From: JAZRGE01 sp045644025
GTDB lineage: Bacteria > Bacillota > Clostridia > Oscillospirales > Acutalibacteraceae
Assembly (NCBI GenBank): GCA_045644025.1
Contig: JAZRGE010000127.1
Span: 1-20,153 of the forward strand
Reading direction: 5' to 3'
Length of the DNA stretch: 20,153 bases
Positions within the stretch are counted from its first letter, which is position 1. Each line of letters begins with the position of its first letter. Both the position numbers and the translations under genes were made by a program. The notes below the pieces were generated by a model. The model did not search any database and was not told the origin of the DNA. It saw only the letters and a program-made list of their open reading frames with translations. Shown here piece after piece: positions 1 to 7,776 of the stretch.

Positions 1-1
1 C

Positions 2-2212
2 TGCAACGACTTCGGTGCAGGCGGTGTTTCCGTTGCCATCGGCGAATTGGCTGACGGTCTTGTGATTGATTTGAACGCTGTTCCCAAAAAGTATGAAGGC
101 TTGGACGGCACTGAACTTGCCATCAGCGAATCTCAGGAGAGAATGGCTGTTGTTATCGAGAAAGAAAACGTGGATGCATTCTTAAGGCTGGCCGCAAGTG
201 AAAACCTGCAGGCATGCCCCGTGGCTGTTGTTCAGGCAGAACCCAGATTGGTTATGAACTGGAACGGCAAGAAGATTGTAGATATCAGCCGCGAGTTCCT
301 TAATTCCAACGGTGCCGATAAGCACATCTCCATTGCCCCTGCCGCCTCGGCAAACGTGGGCAAGAAGGTGAGCGGCGGCTTCGTGGAAAATTATAAGAAG
401 ATCGCATCCGATCTTAATATCTGCTCCAAGCGCGGCCTTTCCGAGCGCTTCGATTCCACTATCGGCGCCGGCACGGTGCTTATGCCCTTCGGCGGTAAGA
501 ATCAGCTTACTCCCATCCAGGCTATGGTGCAGAAGGTATCGGTGGAAAAGAAACATACCGATACAGTTTCCTTTATGTCTTGGGGCTACAACCCCTTCAT
601 CACCGAACAGAGCCCTTATCACGGCGCTTATTATGCTGTTGTGGAATCGGTTTGTAAGCTGATCGCCAGCGGCGCTTCCTTCGAAGATGTTTATCTCACC
701 TTCCAGGAATATTTTGAGCGCCCCGGCAAGGATGCTAAGCGCTGGGGCAAGCCCCTGGCTGCTCTCCTTGGCGCCTTTAAGGCTCAGAAGGAGTTGGGCA
801 TCGGCTCAATCGGCGGTAAGGATTCTATGAGCGGAAGCTTTGAGGATCTTGATGTTCCGCCCACATTGGTTTCCTTCGCTGTAACAACCGGTAAGGTTGC
901 CGATGTTGTTTCCCCCGAATTCAAGAAGGCCGGCAACAAGGTTGCTCACTTCACCTGCGAGAAGGATGAAAATGGTCTGCCTAAGACCGATGCTCTTATC
1001 GCTCTCTTCAGCAAAATCACCGAGCTCTGCCGCAGCGGCAAGGCTGTTGCCTGCTACACTCCCGGCTTGGGCGGTGTGGGCGAAGCCGTGATGAAGATGG
1101 CCTTCGGCAACGGTTTCGGCTTTAAGTTTGCTGATAAGATGTGCCCCAATTGCATCTTTGGCTATAACTACGCATCCTTTGTTGTGGAGCTTAGCGATGC
1201 CGATGGTGTGGATGCCGAGAATATTATCGGTGAAGTCACAAACGATGGCAAATTCACTCTCGGCGCAGAAGCCATTAGCACAAACGAGCTGCTCGGAATC
1301 TATGAAGATAAGCTGGAGAGCGTGTACAGCTGCAATATTCAGCAGGGCGAAAAGGAGATCCCCAATTTCGAATTTAAGGCCACCGAATGGTCTGCTCCTG
1401 CAATTAAGTGTGCAAAGCCCAAAGTGCTTATTCCCGCCTTCCCCGGCACCAACTGCGAAATGGATTCTGCCAAGGCTGTTTCCGATGCAGGCGCCGAAGC
1501 CGAAGTGGTGGTTATCAACAACTTGACCGCCGCAGGCATTCAGGGAAGCGTGGATGCCTTTGCAAAGAAGCTTAAAGATGCTCAGATGGTATTCATCCCC
1601 GGCGGTTTCTCCGGCGGCGATGAGCCCGATGGCTCCGCTAAGTTTATCACTGCTTTCTTCCGTGCTGCTGCCGTTAAAGAAGGCGTGACCGACCTTTTGG
1701 AGAAGCGCGATGGTCTTATGTGCGGTATTTGTAACGGCTTCCAGGCTCTTATCAAGCTTGGCCTTGTGCCTTATGGCAAGATCATCGATACAGATGAGAC
1801 CTGCCCCACCCTTACATTTAATACTATTGCCCGCCACCAGTCCAGAATCGTGCGCACACGCATCGCTTCCAATAAATCTCCCTGGTTGGCACTCACCAAC
1901 GTGGGCGATATCTATAGCGTGCCGATCTCTCACGGCGAAGGTCGCTTCCTTGCCGATGAGGAGCTTATAAAGAAGCTGGCTGCCAACGGCCAGATCGCCA
2001 CACAGTATGTGGATTTGGCCGGCAACGCTACCGCCGACGTTCACTTCAATCCCAACGATTCCATGTTTGCTATTGAGGGTATCACTTCTCCCGATGGCCG
2101 TGTGTTTGGTAAGATGGGCCATAGTGAGCGTATCGGAGCAGGCCTTTATAAGAATGTTCCCGGCGAATACGATATAAAGATGTTCCAATCTGCCGTTAAG
2201 TACTTTAAGTAA
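2..2212 (+). CDS. purL: Phosphoribosylformylglycinamidine synthase PurL, C-terminal 736 residues (5' end outside window)
   Basis: Catalyses the ATP- and glutamine-dependent conversion of FGAR to FGAM in de novo purine synthesis, in the cytoplasm. The frame is open from base 2 with CNDFGAGGVS, a typical PurL motif, so the gene starts upstream of the window and the internal TTG at 47 is not a start. The visible part holds the second AIRS-like half (GSIGGKDSMSG around 810-840) and a C-terminal class-I glutamine amidotransferase domain starting near 1420 (KVLIPAFPGTNCE). The presumed nucleophile Cys lies in GICNGFQ (codon 1730-1732), and the His/Glu pair in MGHSERI (about 2114-2134). Synthetase and glutaminase are on one chain, as in the long (about 1,200 residue) PurL form rather than the split PurL/PurQ/PurS form. 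The stop is followed 18 bases later by fhs, so the two are probably co-transcribed. Confidence 0.96.
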   Translation, partial: CNDFGAGGVSVAIGELADGLVIDLNAVPKKYEGLDGTELAISESQERMAVVIEKENVDAFLRLAASENLQACPVAVVQAEPRLVMNWNGKKIVDISREFLNSNGADKHISIAPAASANVGKKVSGGFVENYKKIASDLNICSKRGLSERFDSTIGAGTVLMPFGGKNQLTPIQAMVQKVSVEKKHTDTVSFMSWGYNPFITEQSPYHGAYYAVVESVCKLIASGASFEDVYLTFQEYFERPGKDAKRWGKPLAALLGAFKAQKELGIGSIGGKDSMSGSFEDLDVPPTLVSFAVTTGKVADVVSPEFKKAGNKVAHFTCEKDENGLPKTDALIALFSKITELCRSGKAVACYTPGLGGVGEAVMKMAFGNGFGFKFADKMCPNCIFGYNYASFVVELSDADGVDAENIIGEVTNDGKFTLGAEAISTNELLGIYEDKLESVYSCNIQQGEKEIPNFEFKATEWSAPAIKCAKPKVLIPAFPGTNCEMDSAKAVSDAGAEAEVVVINNLTAAGIQGSVDAFAKKLKDAQMVFIPGGFSGGDEPDGSAKFITAFFRAAAVKEGVTDLLEKRDGLMCGICNGFQALIKLGLVPYGKIIDTDETCPTLTFNTIARHQSRIVRTRIASNKSPWLALTNVGDIYSVPISHGEGRFLADEELIKKLAANGQIATQYVDLAGNATADVHFNPNDSMFAIEGITSPDGRVFGKMGHSERIGAGLYKNVPGEYDIKMFQSAVKYFK

Positions 2213-2230
2213 TAAAAAGGAGAGATAGAA

Positions 2231-3907
2231 ATGGCATATAAATCCGATATAGAGATAGCTCAGAGCTGCGAAATGCGCCATATAGACGAAATTGCCGCCA
2301 CCGCTCACGTGGACCAGAAATATCTGGAGCACTACGGCCGCTACAAAGCAAAGGTGGATCTTTCCTTACTTAAGGAAAGCACTAAGGCCGATGGCAAACT
2401 GATACTTGTTACCGCTATCACACCCACCCCTGCAGGCGAGGGTAAGACTACCACCACCATCGGCTTGGCCGATGGCCTGCGCCGCATCGGCAAGGATGTT
2501 ACCGTGGCTCTGCGTGAGCCCTCCCTTGGTCCCGTTTTCGGTGTTAAGGGTGGTGCTGCAGGCGGCGGCTATGCCCAGGTTGTTCCTATGGAAGATATTA
2601 ACCTGCACTTCACCGGCGATTTCCACGCTATCGGTGCCGCCAACAATCTGCTGGCCGCCATGCTGGATAATCACATTCAGCAGGGCAACGCTTTGGGAAT
2701 CGACGTGAGAAAGATCACCTGGAAGCGCTGTGTGGATATGAATGATCGCCAGCTCCGCTTTGTTGTGGATGGTATGGGCGGAAAGGCCAACGGCGTGCCC
2801 CGTGAGGATGGATTCGATATCACCGTGGCTTCCGAGATTATGGCTGTGCTTTGCCTTTCTTCTTCTATCACCGATCTTAAGGAAAGACTTTCCCGCATTA
2901 TTGTGGGCTACACCTATGATGATAAACCTGTCACTTGCGGCCAGCTTAAGGCAGCAGGCGCCATGACAGCCCTCCTCAAGGATGCTCTTAAGCCCAATCT
3001 GGTGCAGACTTTGGAAGGGACACCTGCTTTTGTTCACGGCGGCCCCTTCGCCAACATTGCCCACGGCTGCAACTCCGTGATGGCCACCCGTATGGCTCTT
3101 AAGATGGGCGACTATGCTGTGACAGAAGCCGGCTTCGGCGCTGATCTGGGTGCAGAAAAGTTCCTGGATATTAAGTGCCGCATGGCAGGGCTCACTCCTG
3201 CTGCGGTTGTTGTGGTGGCCACTGTTCGTGCCCTTAAGATGCACGGCGGCCTGCCTAAAACAGAGCTTGCCACCGAAGATCTGGCTGCTCTGGAAAAAGG
3301 TATACCCAATCTGCTCCGCCACGTTTCCAATATTAAGAACGTTTATAAGCTGCCTTGTGTTGTGGCAGTTAACAGATTCCCCACCGATACCGATAATGAG
3401 ATCAACTTTATTATCGAAAAATGCCGCGAACTTGGCGTGAACACTGTGCTTTCTACCGTGTGGGCCGATGGCGGCAAGGGCGGCGAAGAGCTTGCCAAGG
3501 AAGTGGTTCGCCTTTGCGAAGAAGAAAAAGGCGATTTCACCTTCTCTTACGAAGACGATTGCTCCATTGCCGAGAAGATCGAGAGCGTTGTAAAGAAGGT
3601 CTATGGCGGTGACGGTGTGATCATCACTCCCGCGGCCAAGAAGCAGATAGAAAATCTCGAAGCTCTTGGCTTTGGCAAGGCTCCTGTTTGCATTGCCAAG
3701 ACTCAGTACAGCTTTTCTGATGATCCCACAAAGCTTGGTGCTCCCGAGGGCTTCAAGGTCACCGTGCGCAACGTGAAGATCTCCGCAGGCGCAGGTTTTG
3801 TAGTGGTTCTCACCGGCGATATTCTCACAATGCCCGGCCTGCCTAAGGTTCCCGCGGCCGAGAAGATCGATGTGGATGAAAACGGCAAGATAATCGGCTT
3901 GTTCTAA
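2231..3907 (+). CDS. fhs: Formate--tetrahydrofolate ligase
   Basis: Makes 10-formyl-tetrahydrofolate from formate, ATP and tetrahydrofolate, supplying the one-carbon units used at two later steps of purine synthesis. The 558-residue length is normal for the family. The N-terminal region contains the P-loop-like nucleotide site PTPAGEGKTTT (residues about 66-75). The family-typical stretch FTGDFHAIGAANNLLAA follows near residue 130, and GFGADLGAEKF near 300. The ATG at 2231 is preceded by a strong AAAGGAGAG ribosome site about 10 bases upstream. The position 18 bases behind purL fits a purine/one-carbon operon. A hairpin with a T run follows 12 bases after the stop. Nothing in the sequence suggests damage. 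Confidence 0.97.
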   Translation: MAYKSDIEIAQSCEMRHIDEIAATAHVDQKYLEHYGRYKAKVDLSLLKESTKADGKLILVTAITPTPAGEGKTTTTIGLADGLRRIGKDVTVALREPSLGPVFGVKGGAAGGGYAQVVPMEDINLHFTGDFHAIGAANNLLAAMLDNHIQQGNALGIDVRKITWKRCVDMNDRQLRFVVDGMGGKANGVPREDGFDITVASEIMAVLCLSSSITDLKERLSRIIVGYTYDDKPVTCGQLKAAGAMTALLKDALKPNLVQTLEGTPAFVHGGPFANIAHGCNSVMATRMALKMGDYAVTEAGFGADLGAEKFLDIKCRMAGLTPAAVVVVATVRALKMHGGLPKTELATEDLAALEKGIPNLLRHVSNIKNVYKLPCVVAVNRFPTDTDNEINFIIEKCRELGVNTVLSTVWADGGKGGEELAKEVVRLCEEEKGDFTFSYEDDCSIAEKIESVVKKVYGGDGVIITPAAKKQIENLEALGFGKAPVCIAKTQYSFSDDPTKLGAPEGFKVTVRNVKISAGAGFVVVLTGDILTMPGLPKVPAAEKIDVDENGKIIGLF

Positions 3908-3918
3908 GCAATATTCAG

Positions 3919-3949
3919 AAGCGCTCTTCGATAAGAAGGGCGCTTTTTG
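3919..3949 (+). terminator. Intrinsic terminator after fhs
   Basis: An 11-bp stem with one G-U pair (AAGCGCTCTTC, 3919-3929, with GAAGGGCGCTT, 3935-3945) has a 5-base loop and runs into a T5 stretch. It lies 12 bases past the fhs stop and ends the purL-fhs transcript. Confidence 0.9.
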
Positions 3950-3978
3950 TCGCTAAAAAAAGAATAGGGAAAACAGGG

Positions 3979-4013
3979 GAGTGGCATTGCACAAAATGCC
4001 ACTCTTCTTTTTG
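3979..4013 (+). terminator. Second hairpin with T-rich tail, backup terminator
   Basis: Perfect 10-bp stem GAGTGGCATT (3979-3988) with AATGCCACTC (3995-4004), 6-base loop, followed by TTCTTTTT. It sits 30 bases beyond the first terminator and 40 bases before the next promoter. I see no promoter or ORF between the two hairpins, so the simplest reading is a tandem backup terminator; the end of a very short RNA is possible. Confidence 0.7.
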
Positions 4014-4052
4014 GCAAAATGCACAAAAATTTTTCCAGTTTATAATATGTTA

Positions 4053-4081
4053 TTGACAATTAAAGCTTATAGTTTTACAAT
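4053..4081 (+). promoter_or_regulatory. Sigma-A-type promoter of the surface-protein gene
   Basis: Consensus -35 TTGACA (4053-4058), exact 17-base spacer, -10 TACAAT (4076-4081). Transcription should start near 4088, which rules out the in-frame ATG at 4086 and supports the downstream start at 4143. Confidence 0.8.
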
Positions 4082-4142
4082 GTAAATGTATAAAAATCGG
4101 TATAGGTGTACCTATCCGAGTAATATGAAAGGAATAGAAACT

Positions 4143-6806
4143 ATGAGCAAGAAACTTTTATCAGTTCTGCTGGCAGTGTTGGTTGTAGCTATGGCTCTTC
4201 CTATCGGTCTCGTTCTGGCCGAAGATCCCACCTACACTATCACTATCGTTGATGAAAAAATGATCAACGGTTTCCCTGCCACAGACGACAAGGACAACTC
4301 CCCCGGTATGTCTGCTGAGGATGGTGTTAAGTATTATGCACATACTGGAACCTCCAACACAGTAGAGTATGCCGAAGGCGTTGATGGCGTTAAGATCGTT
4401 GGCAACGGTGGATATGGCGCTATTGATTTCAGATTAAAGGATACATCCTTTGAAGGTGCTAATATGCTTTCCTTCTATATGGATGCTACTGCTGCTAACG
4501 GCGAAGGTGCAGATCATGTATTCTATGCACGCCCCAGTTTTAACTATGCTTCCAGCAAATTCGATACAGATGTGGATGAAGACGGAGTAAAAGAAAAGCA
4601 TGATGTAGCTCGCTACTTCGCTTCCGGCCATTCCTACTACTTCCTGGAAGATGGTGCTACCGAGGCTATCAAGATCGATGTAGCACAGAATGCGTCCGTT
4701 TGGGACGTTAGCATCAAGCTTTTTGCCGGCAAGAAAGGCACCTACTTCTTCCCCGAAGAGTGCTTTGCTGATTATGGTAGCGAAGTAACCGGCAACGTTG
4801 CTCCCAACAATGTTGTGCTTCCTGATGATGCTTGGACTTCTTTTGGCGATGAGCATCTAACTAGTTCCGCTAACGCTTGGGTTATGGATAAGAATAATTA
4901 TGGCAATGCTAATTTCTCTCTCCAGCAGTTCTGGATCCCCAACGGCGATGTTATCATCATTGATGATATCAAGTACGTTCAGGGCACTATCACCGAGAAC
5001 GTTCCCGCTGGCCCTGTTGAGAACCCCAATGTTCCCAGCGTAGGCAGCGAAGACGAGACTGTTGAAGGCGCTAACGACGGTAAGATCACCGGCGTGGATG
5101 CCACAATGGAATATCGCGCAGAGGCCGATGCTGATTACACCGCTATCACAGGCGTTGAGATCACAGGCCTTGCTCCCGGCAAATACTACGTTCGCTATGC
5201 TGCAACTGCAGAGTTCCTTGCTTCTGCTGATGCAGAGGTTGTTATCGCTGCAGGCGCACCCGCAGGCGGCGAAGGCGGCGAAGAGGAAGAGCCCGTTGAA
5301 GCTCCTACCTATAATAAAGAAGTGGCCGGCGAGAATTTCGATGCCTTTGTTCCCAATATGAACTGGGATCCCGTTTGGGGCCACAACTTCTCCATCTATT
5401 CCAACAACCCCGGCGGCGCTACTAATGCAAATGAAGTTGCTATCACCGATGGCCGCTTCACCATCACTCCCAATGCCACCGCTCTTGATGGCATGCGTTT
5501 CACCACCGACATTTATAATGTAGGCGGCAACTGGGATGCAAAATACGAGGCATTCGCTTTTGATCTGGATACCACAGGTCTTGCAGATAACCTTACCCTT
5601 AGAATGAAGTTCTTCGGCCGCAACTACGTTCCTTTCGAAACCGAGCGCGGCGATATCGTAACAGTTCAGTTCAATGTTGCTGCCAACGATATCTACTATG
5701 TTGCTGAAGACGGCACTGCAACCAAGGCTTCCTTTGTTTCTAAGGAAGATGAAGCAGTTAGGGATTATCAGTGGGATATCCCCAATGGCTTTAAGGGCAC
5801 AGTTATTATTCCCAAGAATGCAATTGTTCCTGAAGTAGCAGGCAACAGCATCGACGACGAATTTACTGCTCTTGGCTTCCAGTTTGAGTTCCTCAATTGG
5901 AGAGCAGCCGACAACGGCGAATCCGTTTCTGTTGACAACTTCAAGTATCTCTATAATGTTGATCCCAACGCTGCAGTCGCTCTTAACGACTACACCATCG
6001 AGCTTGAAAAAGATTCCTACACCTACGATGGCACCGCTAAGACTCCCGCTGTTGTGATTAAGGATGCAGAAGGCAATGTGATCGATGCTTCCGAATACGT
6101 GGTTTCCTACGAAGGCAACATCGAGATCGGCACTGCTCTCGTTGTTATCACCGATGCTGAAGGCGGCAATTATATTGTAGCCGATGGCATGAAGGAATTT
6201 GCTATCACTCCCGTTGCTCTTGGCGATCTCACCATTGAGCTTGAGGAGACCGAGTACGACTACGATGGCACCGCTAAGGAGCCCACCGTTGTGGTTAAGG
6301 ATGCCGAAGGCAATGTTGTTGATGAGTATGAGTACGTTGTAACCTATACCAACAATGTTAACGCAGGCACCGCTACTGTTACCATCACCGATGCTGAAGG
6401 CGGCATCTACACTGTAGAGACCACCACAGCTGAGTTCGCCATCAAGGCTGCTGCCAACACCAACACCCCCGCTGCCAACGGCCAGGGTGAGACTGTTCAG
6501 GGCAAGGCTGATGGTATCATCACCGGCGTTGATTCCACTATGGAATATCGCGCAGAAGGTGAAACCACCTACACCGCTATCACCGGCACCGAGCTTAAGG
6601 GTCTTGCCCCCGGCAAGTACTACATCCGCTATGCCGCTACCGAGAACTATGCAGCTTCTGCTGAATTCGAAGTTGTTATTGCTGCCGGCCAGCCCGGTCC
6701 CGAGCCGGATATGGGCGTTCACAGCTACGTGCTTGCAGCACTCCTTCTTATGATTGCTGCTGCCGGCGTTGGCGTTATCTCTCTTAAGAAGAGAGCTATC
6801 CAGTAA
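4143..6806 (+). CDS. Secreted, membrane-anchored repeat protein with CBM-like and Ig-like segments
   Basis: This 887-residue protein is not recognised as a named family. The start is set by the AAAGGA site just upstream and by the promoter position. Residues 1-26 form a signal peptide (KK, hydrophobic core, V-L-A before E27). Residues about 30-290 and 398-607 look like beta-sandwich carbohydrate-binding or galactose-binding-like domains, each ending in a DDIKYV or VDNFKYL strand (inferred from pattern only). An acidic glycine linker (375-387) separates them. A unit of about 72 residues (GxxETVxGxxDGxITGVD...GLAPGKYYxRYAAT...EVVIAAG) occurs twice, at 301-373 and 780-851. Two tandem units of about 78 residues (YDGTAK...TATVTITDAEGG) lie at 615-692 and 694-770. 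The C-terminus is a hydrophobic helix (862-881) plus KKRAIQ, without LPXTG. No catalytic domain is evident. A role in cell-surface adhesion or polysaccharide binding is inference. It has its own promoter and terminator. Confidence 0.85.
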   Translation: MSKKLLSVLLAVLVVAMALPIGLVLAEDPTYTITIVDEKMINGFPATDDKDNSPGMSAEDGVKYYAHTGTSNTVEYAEGVDGVKIVGNGGYGAIDFRLKDTSFEGANMLSFYMDATAANGEGADHVFYARPSFNYASSKFDTDVDEDGVKEKHDVARYFASGHSYYFLEDGATEAIKIDVAQNASVWDVSIKLFAGKKGTYFFPEECFADYGSEVTGNVAPNNVVLPDDAWTSFGDEHLTSSANAWVMDKNNYGNANFSLQQFWIPNGDVIIIDDIKYVQGTITENVPAGPVENPNVPSVGSEDETVEGANDGKITGVDATMEYRAEADADYTAITGVEITGLAPGKYYVRYAATAEFLASADAEVVIAAGAPAGGEGGEEEEPVEAPTYNKEVAGENFDAFVPNMNWDPVWGHNFSIYSNNPGGATNANEVAITDGRFTITPNATALDGMRFTTDIYNVGGNWDAKYEAFAFDLDTTGLADNLTLRMKFFGRNYVPFETERGDIVTVQFNVAANDIYYVAEDGTATKASFVSKEDEAVRDYQWDIPNGFKGTVIIPKNAIVPEVAGNSIDDEFTALGFQFEFLNWRAADNGESVSVDNFKYLYNVDPNAAVALNDYTIELEKDSYTYDGTAKTPAVVIKDAEGNVIDASEYVVSYEGNIEIGTALVVITDAEGGNYIVADGMKEFAITPVALGDLTIELEETEYDYDGTAKEPTVVVKDAEGNVVDEYEYVVTYTNNVNAGTATVTITDAEGGIYTVETTTAEFAIKAAANTNTPAANGQGETVQGKADGIITGVDSTMEYRAEGETTYTAITGTELKGLAPGKYYIRYAATENYAASAEFEVVIAAGQPGPEPDMGVHSYVLAALLLMIAAAGVGVISLKKRAIQ
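5043..5262 (+). repeat. Dispersed intragenic repeat, copy 1
   Basis: Encodes the segment of about 72 residues from GSEDETVEG to EVVIAAG. Landmarks shared with copy 2 are ITGVD, TMEYRAE, YTAITG, GLAPGKYY and RYAAT. The copies are separated by about 1.2 kb of unrelated sequence. Confidence 0.85.
5985..6218 (+). repeat. Tandem Ig-like repeat, unit 1
   Basis: Unit of about 78 residues beginning NDYTIELEKD and ending EFAITPVA, with YDGTAKTP, KDAEGNV and ITDAEGG landmarks shared with the next unit. The pattern resembles MBG/Big-type bacterial surface repeats common in Clostridia. Confidence 0.85.
6222..6450 (+). repeat. Tandem Ig-like repeat, unit 2
   Basis: Directly follows unit 1 and repeats the same order of motifs (TIELEE, YDGTAKEP, KDAEGNV, YTNNVNAGTATVTI, EFAIKA). 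The two units have diverged at many positions, so this is not a recent copy. Confidence 0.85.
6480..6696 (+). repeat. Dispersed intragenic repeat, copy 2
   Basis: Encodes residues about 780-851 (GQGETVQGK to EVVIAAG), the second copy of the unit at 5043-5262. It forms the last extracellular module before the membrane anchor. Confidence 0.85.
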
Positions 6807-6819
6807 TAGCTAATTTCCC

Positions 6820-6855
6820 GAAGGCGCTTTGAATTTCAAAGCGCCTTCTTTTTTT
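6820..6855 (+). terminator. Intrinsic terminator after the surface-protein gene
   Basis: Perfect 12-bp stem GAAGGCGCTTTG (6820-6831) with CAAAGCGCCTTC (6837-6848), loop AATTT, then seven T. It is 13 bases past the stop codon. Confidence 0.95.
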
Positions 6856-6946
6856 ATGTTCTGCCGCCGCGGCCCTATTTATGGGGCAGCGACGGCATTT
6901 TTGTATATTTTTAACAACAATATATGGAAAAATTCCAAAAAATAAA

Positions 6947-6962
6947 CTACAATATCTTGTGC
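6947..6962. promoter_or_regulatory. NrdR-box-like site upstream of nrdG
   Basis: CTACAATATCTTGTGC agrees with 12 of 16 positions of the NrdR consensus as I recall it (ACACWATATATWGTGT). It lies just upstream of the -35 element. A weaker match (CAACAATATATGGAAA, 6915-6930) starts 32 bases earlier, a spacing typical of paired NrdR boxes. NrdR is the nucleotide-sensing repressor of bacterial ribonucleotide reductase genes. The region is A/T-rich, so single weak matches could be chance. Confidence 0.5.
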
Positions 6963-6970
6963 TTGGGGTA

Positions 6971-6999
6971 TTGACTAATGAGAATATATATGGTATATT
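6971..6999 (+). promoter_or_regulatory. Sigma-A-type promoter of the nrdG-nrdD-trxB unit
   Basis: TTGACT (6971-6976), 17-base spacer, TATATT (6994-6999). The predicted start is near 7006, about 50 bases before the nrdG ATG. It is bracketed by NrdR-box-like sequences. Confidence 0.7.
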
Positions 7000-7023
7000 A
7001 GAAAAGCACCACAAGAGAAAGGT

Positions 7024-7039
7024 ACACTATATATTGATT
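7024..7039. promoter_or_regulatory. NrdR-box-like site between promoter and nrdG
   Basis: ACACTATATATTGATT matches 14 of 16 positions of the recalled NrdR consensus and is the best match in this region. It lies about 18 bases downstream of the predicted transcription start, where a bound repressor would block RNA polymerase. Confidence 0.65.
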
Positions 7040-7056
7040 TTTGAGGCGAAAAAGCT

Positions 7057-7740
7057 ATGAATATCCAGGGATTTCAAAAAATAACCCTGCTGGATTTCCC
7101 CGGCAAGGTGGCCTGTATAGTGTTCACGGGTGGCTGCAATCTTCGTTGCCCCTTCTGCCACAACGGCTCGCTTGTGAAGCAGCCCATGGCCAACGGCAAT
7201 ATGGAAGATGAAGTGCTGGAATATCTCCGCCAACGAAAAGGAATAATCGATGGAGTGGTGATCACAGGTGGCGAGCCCTTGCTTCAGCCGGGATTGGCCG
7301 ATTTTATCGCCAAGGTGAAGCAGTTTGGCCTGCTTGTGAAATTAGATACCAACGGCGCCTTACCCGATAGATTGGCGTCCGTTCTTGCCACAGGTAATAT
7401 AGATTATGTGGCAATGGATATTAAAAGTTCACCTGCATCCTATGCAAAAGCCACGGGCAGCGATATCGATATCGAAAATTTTCGCCGCAGCGTGGAAATA
7501 ATAAAGCAGAGCGGAATTGATCACGAGTTTCGCACCACCGCTGTTAAGGGCATTCACAGCACAGAAGATTTTGCCCAGATCGCTCGATGGGTGGGGGATA
7601 GGGAAAAATACTTTGTGCAGAAATATGTGGATTCGGGGGATATTCTGGGCGCCGGTTGCGGTGGCTTTGCTCCCGATGAATACGAAGAGATAATGAAAGT
7701 TATCAAGGAAATAATCCCTAATGCAATGCTCAGGGGATAA
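7057..7740 (+). CDS. nrdG: Anaerobic ribonucleotide reductase activating protein, radical SAM (NrdG2 type)
   Basis: A 227-residue radical-SAM enzyme that uses a 4Fe-4S cluster and S-adenosylmethionine to install the glycyl radical on NrdD. The cluster motif is C27-x3-C31-x2-C34 in GGCNLRCPFCHN, followed by the family motif TGGEPLLQ near residue 70. The opening MNIQGFQKITLLDFPGK is characteristic of the NrdG2 (TIGR02495-like) subgroup rather than the short E. coli-type NrdG; that assignment is from memory of the family. The start is the ATG at 7057, with only a modest GAGG-like ribosome site upstream. nrdD begins 36 bases after its stop. Expression is probably under the promoter at 6971 and NrdR control. 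Confidence 0.92.
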   Translation: MNIQGFQKITLLDFPGKVACIVFTGGCNLRCPFCHNGSLVKQPMANGNMEDEVLEYLRQRKGIIDGVVITGGEPLLQPGLADFIAKVKQFGLLVKLDTNGALPDRLASVLATGNIDYVAMDIKSSPASYAKATGSDIDIENFRRSVEIIKQSGIDHEFRTTAVKGIHSTEDFAQIARWVGDREKYFVQKYVDSGDILGAGCGGFAPDEYEEIMKVIKEIIPNAMLRG

Positions 7741-7776
7741 AATATATCAGAAAATAAAAATGGGGAGAAATGAACT

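Noticed and set aside
806..2332. 508-codon minus-strand frame opposite purL
   Set aside because: Shadow of a clearly recognised conserved gene; no ribosome site or motif on the minus strand.
4086..4142. Upstream in-frame ATG for the surface protein
   Set aside because: It lies at or before the predicted transcription start and would add 19 polar/basic residues in front of a perfect signal peptide. ATG 4143 has the ribosome site.
4857..6722. 621-codon open frame on the minus strand opposite the surface-protein gene
   Set aside because: Codon bias of the plus-strand gene leaves the antisense frame open. The plus strand has promoter, ribosome site, signal peptide and repeats; the antisense product shows no family motif and no start signals.
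6981..6996. NrdR-box match overlapping the nrdG promoter spacer and -10, considered as a separate feature
   Set aside because: It matches 12 of 16, but most agreement comes from ATATAT that any A/T-rich promoter has. Mentioned only as part of the cluster.
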